A stretch of 64,000 nt of DNA from Arabidopsis thaliana. Its lineage: Eukaryota; Streptophyta; Magnoliopsida; Brassicales; Brassicaceae. The notes beneath the pieces were generated by a model that made no database searches, was not told the DNA's origin, and saw only the letters and a list, made by a program, of their open reading frames with translations. Below, piece by piece: positions 1 to 11,640 of the stretch. The DNA is taken from NCBI RefSeq assembly GCF_000001735.4, contig NC_003070.9, positions 3,720,001 through 3,784,000 of the forward strand. Direction: 5' to 3'. The translations under genes were made by a program, and so were the position numbers. Positions within the stretch are counted from its first letter, which is position 1, and every line of letters starts with the position of its first letter.

Positions 1-195
1 ATATTTGAGTCTTCATCTTTTATACTCAAATAGGCTAAACTTATTAGTAATTTATTTATTGTATTATCGTCTAGAACTAATCCACGATTTGAATATGCTG
101 TGTGACTTATAAAATCAAAGAAAATACTTAGTTAACATAAGTGTATTGGTTTAGTTTTTTCCTATATTAATAAACCAATACTCTTCTTTATTTCA

Positions 196-240
196 ATCAA
201 AATGTAGTTCTTTTTTTTTTTTTACATCAAAATGTAGTTC
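196..240 (-). repeat. Poly(T)-only insertion flanked by a 15-bp direct repeat
   Basis: The 15-mer atcaaaatgtagttc occurs at 196-210 and again at 226-240. Between the copies are only 15 bases, thirteen T followed by ac. This is the arrangement left when target-primed reverse transcription copies only a poly(A) tail (antisense here) and duplicates the target. Slippage or a local duplication next to a T-run is the alternative. Confidence 0.5.
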
Positions 241-3002
241 ATTTATAATTGGTTTAAGACTTGATTCATAGTGTAAAAACAAAATAGTTATTTAGTTTTA
301 CATGAACCATTAGTAGGTTCTAGTTTGTGTATAAAATAGTTTATTTGTTCTACAGCCTTACTTAACTATCTTAGTTTATATTCAATCGTGTAAAACAAAA
401 CTGGGATCCTTCCTTTTTGGTTACCATAGGTATGGAAGTAAAAGTATTTAGGTGTTGTTTAAAAAGTACAAAAATTCGATTTTGTGGTTTGTCTATTAGT
501 AAATCATTCAAACGTTTTTTCTTTTTTTTTGATAGCAATTTTATTATTATTCTTTTTACTTTTATAGGCTCATCTTTTGGAGAGAGCATTGTAAAGATTA
601 TGCTTTTCTTAACGCTTTCTTGTTTGTCCTTTTGCACCCCACATCACACGTTAACTAATTTATTGGATGAATGTTGAATAATTTCCGCCGAGAGAAAAAA
701 AAACAGGCTTCAATAGTTCTGTATCATACTTCAAACTAATTTAGAAAGTTTGAGTGTATCATACTTGTGTATATTGGAAAATGAAAATGGAACGAGACAA
801 TTCAATAGTTCTGATCAATTTAATATTTTCAAAACGATCAAGTGCATAACAGCAAATTGTATCCAAGTATCGTCTAACAAATTCTTTTAAGTTCTTTTTT
901 TGACTTTTCATAATCTATAGAACTTTTTCTTTGAAGCTTCTTGATGTAAAATGGTAGGGCGGAAAAAGCTAGGGTGATGTAAAACCAAAACTTGAACCAA
1001 AATTCGTGTAGATACGTAACTAGATTTGATTTAAATAAATAAAACATTCGTTATGTGCCTTGGATCCTCTGGCTAACGGGTGACCATAAAGTAGTGTTGC
1101 ATTCTTTAATTTTGTTTCGCCTTTTGCGTAATGAGAGACCATATTATAAAATAAAGCCTAACTTTACAATATCTGTATTTTTTCCTCGACACTCTTTTTT
1201 AAGAGACCAATAGTTTGAATTCATTATCATGCATCTTCCAATCTCATAACTAATTTGGTATGCATGTATAAGTGCTACAATCATTATTATATGGGGTTTC
1301 TGATTTTTTGAAGTACAAGAATCAAAATGAATCCAACCTGATTGGTGTAGTTTTGGGTCGAGTTCGGTCGAAACAAAAATTTGATTCGGTATTATTTATT
1401 TGATTTTGGTTCGGTTTATTATGGTTGGCACTTGGCATATTGGTTTTGAAAAAAAAAAATGTTATCATGTACGATTTTTTTTGGGTGCAAAAAAGCATCA
1501 TGTACGATAGTTTTCTACTTTTCTTCAAAGATTGAAAGTAACCGTTGCAATCTCATTGCATTATTAGGCCTACGAGAGGTATCTTCTTTCAAGTGGGCTT
1601 TACCATTACACTATTGACCAAGTTTGGGCCACATTTGGTTTGAATAGCCCATAAGAATGTGGTTTTTTTTTTTTAACTAGTCGCAACTTATTATCGTGTA
1701 TGGTGTGAACTTGATTGATTTTGACAAGCCAAAAAAATCGATTGATAATTAATTGATCTCGACAAAATAAAAATCTAATATCAACACATAAGCTCACCAA
1801 GCATGTTTTATTCTTTATTGATCATACAATGTATGTTTGCTGTTATTATTCGGGTTGCAAATAATTTATGTGAATATCAGAACTTCAGAAGTAACTCCTA
1901 CCAAAAAAGGAACTTGAGAAGTAATCACATATGAATATCGAAGTTACTCTCATCTCAAATTATGCAATGATGGCATTCCATTAAATTACTACTATTGAAT
2001 TGTACACAAATCCTCCATCACATCAACCAACAAACAAAGAATAATACAAATTAAGAATATATTCCAAAGAAATTGATAAATAGTGATTGTTAGTTGTAAC
2101 TGTAAACACAAAACCAGAATTCTTAATTATTAATAGAAAAACAAAGGTTTCGAATGGTAACCAAAATGCACCGTGCAATCATACATATAACATTAGTTAG
2201 TTATTTTTAGAATATATTGAAAAGATAATTATTGTATAATTACTAAGTATATTCAATTTAAAGTCGTAAGAAAAAACCCTTTATTGGCTCTAATTGTTTA
2301 AAAACATATATTAGGATTCACTAAGATGTATAATTGAAATCAATTTCCAAACCATGTAAAAGTACTAGTTTTCTCAAATAGTTTGTTGCTATTAGTTTGT
2401 TACTAAAACTAATTCACACATTTTTATCACCAAAAGAGCAAAAATGGACGTGGGATGAATATGATGATATTTTTTTTGACCTTGTTGTAGGGTCTCTCAC
2501 TCTCTTCTTCCATTAAAGAATTCTCAGAGCTTTTCTTACTTCAACTGTTTTCTTGGCCCATCTCACTGAAATAAGTGTGATAAACTCTGCCTGTTACATT
2601 ATTTGGATTTTAATAGGTGAAGTAACGGAATATGTAATCTACATCAAAATAATATTCACTTCTATCTCTCTACCTTATGGCATTAGAAAAATCCAATTAT
2701 TACATGAAAGGAAACTATAGTAATTAGATGAAGCATAGAAGCGACAATTAAAAGACATAAAGAGAGACAAGTCTTGGCAAGTTTTCTCTGTTTCACACTT
2801 TGGAGACGAAACCTTAAAGGCTTAAAACTGAGAAAAACAAAGCCGTTGGCTTTTGTAAGCCGCTCGTTCTTCGAGACAAAACACACTACACTCTTTCTCT
2901 CTCACTCACTCTTCATCTCTTTTCTTCTTTCTCTCTCTCCTAAAAATCCGACGAAATTATGATTCACTTTACCTTTTAATCAGGAATATCCCTGTTTCAC
3001 CC

Positions 3003-3030
3003 TTCTTCTTCTTCTTCTTCTTCTTCTTCC
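3003..3030 (+). repeat. TTC microsatellite in SUB 5' UTR
   Basis: About nine consecutive ttc units lie just upstream of the SUB start codon, within the probable 5' UTR. Length variation between accessions would be expected. Confidence 0.85.
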
Positions 3031-3134
3031 TCGTGTTTTTTTTCCATAACATTCCCTCTGAATCTTCGTTTTTTATTGGAAAGAAACAATCTAATCCAAG
3101 TTCAAGGGTTTTCTCATCTTCAGTGGCTGAAGTT

Positions 3135-6100
3135 ATGAGCTTTACAAGATGGGAAGTGTTCTTTGGTCTCTCTGTTTTAGCCTTGACAATGCCTTTCTCA
3201 GCTGGAGTTACTAATCTACGAGATGGTAATAATCTTTCTCTGCAAAGTTTTTTTTATTTGGATTTTGCTTTGACTCTCCTTCTTTTGGTTTAGTGAACAC
3301 TCTAGATTTTTTTTAGACTTGTGTCTAGTGAAAATGACTTACATCAGTTTTAGGGTAAACTAGGTAAGCAATATAGCTGTTTGGGAAGCTCCAGATTGGC
3401 AAAGTTCTATGATTTTGAGGCTACCTCAAAAACCCTAAAAAGTTTAGGTTTTTGACACATAAGCTCTTGTTAGGGTTTTAGTTCAAGACCAAGAAATTTG
3501 TTCTTATTGTTCTTCATTAAATGGTTATCATAAGAAAGATTCTTTAATCTCTAGAAATTTTACTTTTTGATGTGTTTGTCTGTTGTTTAATAACTTCTGC
3601 AGTTTCGGCGATTAATAACTTGTATATCACTTTGGGAGCACCATCTCTACATCATTGGCTTGCTTTTGGAGGAGACCCTTGTGGAGAAAAGTGGCAAGGT
3701 GTGGTGTGTGACTCCTCAAACATCACAGAAATGTATACTTCCTCTTCTGCTCTTGTAACTCTTTGTTATGGTTTGCTTTGAGTCACCAATTCAGGTTCTA
3801 ACCACGTGAATTATTGTTGTTGGCTGCAGAAGGATACCTGGCATGAAGGTAGGTGGAGGCTTAAGTGATACTCTGGCTGATTTTTCATCTATCCAAGTCA
3901 TGTAAGCAAAGCTTCTTGTCTTGTTTTCTTTCATCTTCATCTTTTGTATGAGGCTTCTTGCTATGTGAAGAACATGCAAGATGTTGTTACCATTGACTAT
4001 AAGGTTTGGTTATAATCTTGAATTGCTTTGTGATACTTTTTCTCTCTTCTTTGTTTGAGTGGACAGGGACTTCAGTAGCAATCATATTTCAGGGACAATT
4101 CCGCAGGCTTTGCCTTCTTCCATCCGAAACCTGTGCGTTTGAGAATTGACTATGTGTATGGCAATACTTATGTTTCCAACAGTTAAAAGACACTTCATGT
4201 TTGGTTTCATTTTCTTGTTTCAGATCTCTCTCAAGCAATCGCTTCACTGGGAACATTCCCTTTACATTGTCCTTTCTATCCGATTTGTCTGAACTGTAAG
4301 TCTTTATTAATGTAGATACCGTTTCTTGCATCTGCGGTTTTTCCTCTGTTTGAAGCAGACTCTTTCTTTTCCCTTCAGGTCATTGGGAAGCAATCTTCTA
4401 TCAGGAGAGATACCAGATTACTTTCAGCAGCTATCAAAACTGACAAAACTGTATATTTCCTCCTCACTAAGTCTCATTTTGTATCCTCCCATCAGCGTCT
4501 TTCATTTATACATTAAGTTTCTAATGCAGGGACTTATCGTCTAACATACTGGAGGGGCATTTACCTTCTTCCATGGGAGACTTAGCTTCTCTTAAGATAT
4601 TGTAAGTGCACATATATGAAACCGTATACAAACATTGTTATCATTGCTTTTATATGTGATGTGGTCGGACTGTAGGTATTTGCAGGACAACAAGCTCACA
4701 GGAACACTTGATGTTATAGAGGATCTTTTCTTAACCGATTTGTAATCGTTTTTCACCTTGCATACTCTTTGTTCTTGACTCTCCAACCATTAAGCCAACT
4801 TCAGTATCTCACTATGGCTTTTCATATTTTTGATTCAGGAATGTAGAAAACAACTTATTCTCGGGACCTATACCGCCAAATCTATTGAAAATTCCAAACT
4901 TCAAGTAAGTATTACTAAAAGAAAACTTGAATGTTTTTTTTTTCCTTTTCTTTAGCCATTCATGTTACATTGTCATTATAACCGCAGAAAAGATGGAACT
5001 CCGTTCAATACATCGATTATAACACCACCGCCTCCGCCTGTGGTTGATCCTCCTCCCGCTACTCACCGTGCTCCTCCTGTTCCCCGTATCCCTCCTGTTT
5101 CTGGTGTTCCCCCAGCACCTTTTGCTCCTTTTGCTCCACTGCAACCACAACAACATCCACCACCATCACCACCTCTGGTCTGGTCACCACCTTCTTCTGA
5201 TAATGGAGGAGGAGATCCCTGGAACTCTGTGTCAGGGCAACCTACCTTGCAAATATCACCTCCTTCAGGTTCAGGATCAGGAAAATTCTGGTCCACTCAA
5301 AGAATCATTCTAGTAGTTTCTTCAGTGGCCATAATTGTTCTTGTATCCGGTTTGTGTGTTACACTTTGGAGATGTTGCAGAAGTAAAATATATAACCGAT
5401 ATTACAGTGGAGCTCGTAAAGATTTACAACGACCATACTTCAATAAGCCTCCATCTCAACCAACCCCCACTATGGGAAAAGGTACACTGATTCTTTTCCT
5501 TCCAAGAAAAGAAAAGAAACTTGTGCTTTGGCTCATTACCTAACGGCAAACTGCTGTGGTGTTTTCTTTTGTTGCAGTTTCTCGGGAGCCTATGGTTAAG
5601 CCTTTCGATGGATATGGAGCTGGAGACAGGAAATATGGGTATCCAATGCCACAGCGGGCTGAAGAGAGCCGGAGAGCAATGCCTCCTACTTCATATTATA
5701 ATAAGGATGTTAATACACCTCAAAAGCCGCTGCAACAACCACCGAGGCAGTTCCAGTCCAATGATACTGCTTCAAAGAGAGCGGCTCATTTCCCCCCGGG
5801 CTTGAATTCCTCATCTTCTGCTACTGTTTTCACCATTGCTTCACTTCAGCAATACACAAATAATTTCTCAGAAGAGAATATAATCGGGGAAGGGTCGATT
5901 GGTAATGTCTACAGAGCTGAGCTTCGTCATGGAAAGGTGTGACACTTTCCTCTTATTTGTCATTTGGTCTTACAGTATTTTATGCTGTGCATTCTTATTT
6001 ACGTCTTGACACGTTGTGATCTATAGTTTCTTGCGGTGAAGAAGCTGAGCAATACCATCAACAGAACACAGAGTGACGGCGAATTCCTCAATCTAGTCTC

Positions 6101-7178
6101 CAATGTGTTGAAGCTTAAACGCGGTCATATATTGGAGCTTCTTGGTTACTGTAACGAGTTTGGTCAAAGGTTACTTGTGTATGAGTACTGTCCTAATGGA
6201 TCACTTCAAGATGCACTACATTTGGATCGCAAGTTGCACAAGAAGCTCACTTGGAATGTACGTATAAATATTGCATTAGGAGCTTCAAAGGCATTGCAGT
6301 AAGTTAAAGAACCTCAACATGTTACGCCAATCTATATTTGGAACATATAGGATCTTAGAGTTTGGTTTCAGGTTTCTTCATGAGGTATGTCAACCGCCGG
6401 TTGTTCACCAGAATTTCAAGTCTTCCAAGGTTCTTCTTGATGGAAAGCTCTCAGTACGTGTTGCAGACAGCGGTTTGGCTTATATGTTACCACCACGCCC
6501 AACGAGTCAGGTAAATTTGTCATCTTATTTTGAAGATCCCAAACATAAGAGTGAGTGTTGTAAAGGATATGATGTTTGCTTATAAAATTGTAGATGGCGG
6601 GTTATGCCGCTCCTGAGGTTGAGTATGGAAGCTACACTTGTCAGAGCGACGTATTTAGCCTTGGGGTTGTAATGTTAGAACTGCTCACTGGACGCAGACC
6701 ATTTGACAGGTTAGCTACTCTAAAGAGACAACTAATAGAAGCCATAAAAGAGTCTGAACTCAAAAGTCAACATGTTCACTTATGTTTCTTATGCAAAATC
6801 ACTGTACTACACTATCTCAAGACAAAACCCTGTTTTTTTTTGCAGGACAAGGCCGAGGGGACATCAAACACTAGCTCAGTGGGCGATTCCTCGGCTTCAT
6901 GACATCGATGCGTTGACAAGAATGGTTGATCCGTCATTACACGGAGCGTATCCAATGAAATCATTGTCACGTTTTGCAGATATCATATCACGTTCACTGC
7001 AGGTAAACTTAACTTCATTCATCACTTAACTAGATGAGAAAGCAATGTCAAACACGTGACATCAGAATATTAACTAACCCTTTTGACTTCTGTGCATGCT
7101 TATCTTTGTCTGTAGATGGAACCAGGATTTAGACCGCCGATATCAGAAATAGTCCAAGATCTTCAACATATGATCTAA
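3135..7178 (+). CDS. SUB: STRUBBELIG / SCRAMBLED LRR receptor-like pseudokinase
   Basis: Sixteen coding exons: 3135-3225, 3603-3732, 3830-3901, 4067-4132, 4224-4295, 4379-4450, 4530-4601, 4676-4741, 4839-4904, 4988-5481, 5578-5936, 6027-6298, 6372-6510, 6594-6709, 6846-7002 and 7116-7178, giving 2307 nt (768 aa), the family's usual length. Order: signal peptide, [19 protein letters not shown]-cap, about six LRRs encoded largely by phase-conserved 66/72-nt exons, a proline-rich stretch (~residues 245-305), one transmembrane helix (~342-364), then a kinase domain from ~500. The glycine loop (GEGSIGNVY) and VAIK-type lysine (AVKK) are present, but HRD is replaced by HQN and DFG by DSG, so catalysis is unlikely. 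SUB is known to act in tissue morphogenesis, root-hair patterning and ovule development at the plasma membrane. Identification is near certain from the sequence. Confidence 0.97.
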
Positions 7179-7531
7179 GATACACAACCTTGGACTAAGA
7201 CGCAGAAGCAATAGTTTATTGTCAGATTCTTGTTCTTTGTCCTTTGATGAATGAAAGTATTTCTTTTGTATTATAATAACACTTTATGTATGTTGTTGGC
7301 TGTATGAAATGAGCTATGGGATCATCATTATGTAACCCCAATCCCATTACCGGCTCAAACATTATTCACCAACCTGATCATGTATTTAGATTCTATTTTC
7401 TGAAAAGGATAAACATTTTTTGAATCAAAAGACATTAAAATTCAAGAACAAAAGGTTGTACTTAACAGTAGTGTAAAAGAGAAGGTAACTTGTTCAACTA
7501 GCACTGTAGACAACAAAACCTAAACTTCAAA
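7179..7531. other. SUB 3' flank
   Basis: This holds the probable SUB 3' UTR, with the T-rich tract and tgtat-type motifs around 7250-7290. The following DNA leads into the 3' end of the antisense DUF674 relic. No further gene is seen. Confidence 0.6.
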
Positions 7532-8193
7532 TCAATCTGCTCCACAGAGGGCATGTGATTGATGCTTTAGAGTCGTTTCTCTGAAAGAAAGCTCCCGAAA
7601 GCCGTAGTCAAGGCAGTGGATGTCACGAATGAGGCTCTTAGTAAACCTATGGCCTGGATTAGTGTCAGATTCAAAAAAAAATATCAGGAAAGAATAGTAA
7701 TATAGATATACATGTGTTTTGCCAATGTTGATTTCATGCTCAAAAATATCGTCCAAGTTCACATCAAACTTCTTCTTTACGCAAATAGTAAGATCATCTG
7801 AGACAATGTATGTTGCCCCTCTCTTAACTAACCCATTGCTACCATGAGGTGTCGACTGAGAACTACCGTCACTGTTTAAATAACTGACCCCAAGCAACGG
7901 TTTCTGCAAACTATATTGCCAAGGAAGCATACATGTGTTAGTAGATGCATCTGTGCCTCCCCTAGAGCTCAAGTCCTTCAAGCTTCTACAAAAGTTGCCA
8001 ATGCATACTAGGTCGATATTGCTTCCAGTGATTTCCCATACAGACTCCAAAGGGATAGCAAGGAAAATGAAAAGTAGATCCACAAAAAGTCGTGTCCGCT
8101 TTCAGCGTCAAGAACCTTCATGTCCTGCTTCCTAGCAAACAGAGTGAGTCCCTGCTTCACCTCCATCTTGCGCGGGTAGCTTTGGCATGTCAT
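7532..8193 (-). pseudogene. DUF674 family pseudogene
   Basis: On the minus strand, two reading frames together resemble a plant DUF674 protein (function unknown). One frame, from 8193, gives MEVKQGLTL...AESGHDF. The next frame, from about 8083, gives VDLLFIFLAIPLESVWEI, then CIGNFCRSLKDLSS and ATYIVSDDLTI, which match the family's order (FVDVLFSFLTLPLG..., SVKDLSS, ATFMVSDDL). The switch falls at a run of five T, where one missing base would explain it. A possible ~60-nt intron lies near 7650-7710. The family is normally much longer and often has two repeats, so this is also truncated. A short divergent gene with non-canonical structure is possible but less likely. Confidence 0.6.
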
Positions 8194-8510
8194 GCCAACG
8201 TGTCATACCACAAGAGCTATGCTTCTTCATCATCATCAAATTGTGGAATCTCTGATCTATTTATGCCATTACGTTTTCGCACTCTCCGATCTATTTATGA
8301 AATTTTTGAATCCAGGTTCTATCTCTGCTTCATTGCTTGCTCTCTTCGGAAACTCCTTTCACTGATGTCTTTTTGAAATTGGGCCATCTAATTTTTTTGC
8401 ATATAGGATGATCACTACTTGCCATAATTGCTCAAATGGCTATAGAAAATGTAAATTCTTACTGATGGAAAAATATAAACGAGAATTAAATGAGGGATCT
8501 AGAGAATTAT
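8194..8510. other. Intergenic
   Basis: AT-rich DNA between the DUF674 relic and the MITE-like repeat. I see no gene or clear repeat in it. Confidence 0.5.
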
Positions 8511-8800
8511 GGGGGTGTTAAAATAGCAAATCTAATATTATTTAATTATAAATTTTAAAAGGTCTAATAAAATCTAATAAAATCTAGTGTTATTGAAAGC
8601 TTGAAAATCTACTCAAAATTTTCATGTCCTTGAAAACTTAAGGATTAGATTTTTAATGATTGTAAGAGATTTTTAAATCTTATGGCTTTAGGTGGCATTG
8701 TGGTTTTGAATGGTTTCCTTAAATCCACCCAAAATCATAAAAACATAGAAAAACTCAATTTACCTCAAATCACTCAAAATATAAGATTGAATACACCCCC
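8511..8800. mobile_element. MITE-like element, possibly PIF/Harbinger type
   Basis: A ~290-bp non-coding AT-rich block starts with gggggtgtt and ends with acaccccc, giving a short terminal inverted repeat (GGGGGTGT). The flanks are tta(t) on the left and tta on the right, compatible with the 3-bp TTA/TAA duplication of PIF/Harbinger elements, though the left copy has an extra base. The interior repeats aatcta/aaaatcta motifs. No transposase is encoded. The class is an inference from ends and size. Confidence 0.45.
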
Positions 8801-8884
8801 TTAAATGCTTGATTTTGTTCCTTTTATCCCTTTGAGATATAAATATTTGCTCAGCAGAGAGAGATAGAGGCAATACTATTATTG

Positions 8885-8980
8885 ATGGAGGAGGCAGAGA
8901 ATCGAGTGGTGATTGCATCATCAACACAAAGAAAGAGAAAGAGAAGAAAGATAAGAAGAATAATAAAAAGAAAAGGTTAG
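8885..8980 (+). pseudogene. 5' fragment of the LINE-interrupted F-box gene
   Basis: An ATG here opens a 31-codon frame beginning MEEAENRVVIASSTQ, followed by a Lys/Arg-rich stretch, and closing at tag just where LINE sequence begins. The separated downstream F-box frame starts with another Arg-rich run (ERRRRNEKP) and has no ATG. A basic N-terminal leader before the F-box is common in this family. I infer that this is the original first coding segment, cut off by the LINE. Chance similarity of two purine-rich stretches is the alternative. Confidence 0.5.
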
Positions 8981-10409
8981 ATCAAAAATCAGCTCATGGA
9001 CTGCAAGAGCACTATCGTACGCAGGCCGCCTTACTCTCATCAAATCAGTACTTGTAAGTATCACCAACTTCTGGATATCTGCTTATCGATTACCAAACAG
9101 TTGTTTAAAGGAAATTGAGAAGATTTGTGCGGCTTTTCTGTGGTCTGGACCGGATCTTAATCCCAACAGAGCTAAGATTGCTTGGACCGAGATTTGTAAG
9201 CCAATAAATGAGGGAGGGCTGGGAATTAAATCACTAGTAGAGGCAAACAAGGTTAGTTGTTTGAAATTGGTATGGAGGATACTATCCAAATCAGAGTCTT
9301 TGTGGGTTACTTGGATATGGAAATATCTCATACGAAAAGGGTCATTCTGGTTGGTTAAAGAGAGCTCCAATATGGGTTCTTGGATGTGGAAAAAGCTATT
9401 CAAATATAGAGATTGTGCCAAGACTATGCACAAGGTGGAAATTAAGAGTGGCAGCTCAACCTCTTTTTGGTTTGATAATTGGTCACAGTTGGGCAGATTG
9501 ATCGATATAACAGGTCCTCGTGGAGTCATTGATTTGGGTATTCCTCTCGATGCAATGGTTGAAACAGCTCTACATCCTCGACGGCGTCGAAAGCATCGAG
9601 TTGACGTTCTCAACAGAATTGAAGCTGAGATACATACTACTCGCCAACGGATCAGAATAAATGAGAAGGACATCTCGATGTGGAGATTTGTGGGAGATAA
9701 GTTTAAGACAACTTTCTCAACAAAGTTCACTTGGAATAATATTAGAGGCACACATCCAACAGTGGTTTGGTCGAAAGGTGTATGGTTCTCTTACTCTACG
9801 CCCAAATACTCATTCTTAACGTGGCTTCCAATTCATAATAAATTAGCAACAGGGGATCGAATCAAGAAGTGGAATACGGGGCAGCATGTACACTGTGTCT
9901 TATGTACGAACACGGAGGAGACGAGAGATCATTTGTTCTTCTCCTGCCCATACTCCTCAACGATCTGGGAGAACTTGGCACATCGCCTTCTTCAAACAAA
10001 CTACTCATCAAATTGGCACCAGCTCACCGCAATGCTTCACAACACAAGCACTCCCCGGCTCCACCTCTTTCTGCTTCGTTATGTCTTTCAAGCTACTCTT
10101 TACCATATATGGCGCGAGAGGAATGCTAGACGACACGGCGAGATACCTACCACAACAATTCGACAAATCAAGCTAATCGATGGAACCGTACGGAACCGTC
10201 TCAGCACAATCACAGCCACTAGCAACCATCGTTACAAGGATGGCCTGCAGCTTTGGTTCTCCACACGCTCGTCCTCTTAGCCCGAGTGTTCTGTTTTTCT
10301 ATGTCAAACTCTGTTTCTACTTCTCTTCTAAATTTCAGCATGAAGTAGCATTTATTGTATAAACGTTTTTTGTTTGAATATAATTTTACATTCTTTCAAA
10401 AAAAAAAAA
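8976..10409 (+). mobile_element. 5'-truncated non-LTR retrotransposon (LINE)
   Basis: One frame from about 8980 to the stop at 10280 encodes the C-terminal part of a plant LINE ORF2. It includes the YAGRLTLIKSVL block, LPNSCLKEIEKICAAFLWSG, GGLGIKSL, and then a zf-RVT module (WLPIHNKLATGDRIKKW, C-x2-C...DHLFFSC). The endonuclease and the core reverse transcriptase are missing, so the copy is severely 5'-truncated and inactive. The 3' end has a short UTR and an A-rich tail from 10398. Flanks are purine-rich (gaagaa) on both sides, so I cannot fix a unique target-site duplication. It separates an ATG-containing leader from an F-box frame. Confidence 0.85.
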
Positions 10410-10419
10410 GAAAAAAAAA

Positions 10420-11640
10420 GAAAGAAGAAGAAGAAACGAGAAGCCAGTGATTGCTCCATCATCTCTGCCAAATGACGTCGTAGAGGAAATCTTCTTACGA
10501 TTTCCAGTGAAAGCACTATTTCGACTCAAAACTCTCTCGAAACAATGGAGATCGACGATCGAGTCTCAATCCTTCGAAGAGAGACACTTAAAGATCGCCG
10601 AGCGATTCCATGCACATCATCCTAGGGTTATGGTGATCACTGAAAAAGATCCCCTAAAACTATTGCCTCGACCTCGTCCAGACGCAGACATTGGTTTTAG
10701 GTTATTCTGCTTGGAATCGGGTTCTCTTCTATCCTTTATTCTTCTCAATTTCCCTCAAAGTTTCGCCAACTATATCTACGTTTCTGGATGCTGCGATGGC
10801 CTTTTCTGCGTCCATTCACCGAGATCGCAAGCCATGTATGTAGTAAATCCGGCTACACGGTGGTTACGACAACTTCCTCCAGCTAGGTTTCAGATTTTGA
10901 TGCAAAAGGCCACTTATAGAGATTGGTTAGACATGAAGTCAGTCTTTCATCTAGCATTCGTGAAGGCCAATGATTATAAATTAGTGTGGTTGTATAATTC
11001 TGACAAGTACAATGCTGATGCCTTGAGTCCAAACGAGGGAGTTACAAAGTGCGAGGTTTTTGACTTTAGGGCAAACTCTTGGAGAGACTTGACTTGCACT
11101 CCAAGTTATCGGATATTTCATGGCCAAATACCAGCATGTGCAAACGGGTCAGTATATTGGTTGACGGAGCCATATAATGATAAAATCGAAGTAGTGGCTT
11201 TTGATATTCATGCCGAATCATTCCGGTTGCTGCCTAAGATCAAACCGGCTATTGCTGGTTCAGATCCGATGCATATTGACATGTGCACTCTGGATAATGG
11301 TTTGTGCATGTCGAAAAGAGAACCGAATACGTTGGTCCAAGAGATTTGGAGGTTGAAATCATCAGAAGACTCATGGGAGAAGATTTGTACTATAGATTTG
11401 CTTTCATGTTCTTCTTCCCGGACTCAGTTTCGTGATGAATTTTACTGGGACGAGCAGGATTTGGTTAATCCATCCACACCTGTGGCGTTATGCAAGAACA
11501 AGACAATTTTGCTCTCACATCGCTATTCCCGCGGTCTGCTAAAATATGATCCCCTAACAAAGTCTCTAGCTTCATTTTACCAACGTCCTTTGTCTCGGAG
11601 AAAAGTTTCTTATTTTCAAAGTTTAATCTCTCATATCTAA
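10420..11640 (+). pseudogene. F-box / F-box-associated (FBA) gene lacking its start codon
   Basis: A single uninterrupted frame to the TAA at 11640 encodes a typical Arabidopsis FBA protein of about 400 aa. It has an N-terminal F-box (SLPNDVVEEIFLRFPVKALF, then LKTLSKQWRSTIES) and an F-box-associated domain (CCDGLFCV, VVNPATRWLRQLPP, KCEVFDFRANSWRDL, YFQSL at the end). Such proteins act as substrate adaptors in SCF ubiquitin ligases. The frame runs back into the LINE poly(A) tail and hits a stop at 10381 with no ATG. The first in-frame ATG (~10628) is beyond the F-box. The open frame implies recent loss, or use of a non-AUG or spliced start. I call it disrupted; annotation pipelines may call it intact. 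Confidence 0.75.

Larger units (their letters stand above)
1..3134. other. Intergenic region and SUB 5' region
   Basis: No convincing gene is seen. The sequence is AT-rich with many short homopolymers, and the open frames are short and lack recognisable domains. Around 1340-1440 it has the repeated ttcggt/ggttcgg wording common in Arabidopsis intergenic DNA. The last ~250 bases hold pyrimidine-rich CT/TTC tracts (about 2885-2940 and 3003-3030), typical of a 5' UTR, and a seven-codon upstream ORF at 2959-2979. A poly(T) insertion with flanking repeats lies at 196-240. Confidence 0.7.

Noticed and set aside
5044..5313. Alternative-frame ORFs in the SUB proline-rich exon
   Set aside because: They arise from the repetitive CCN codons of the real frame.
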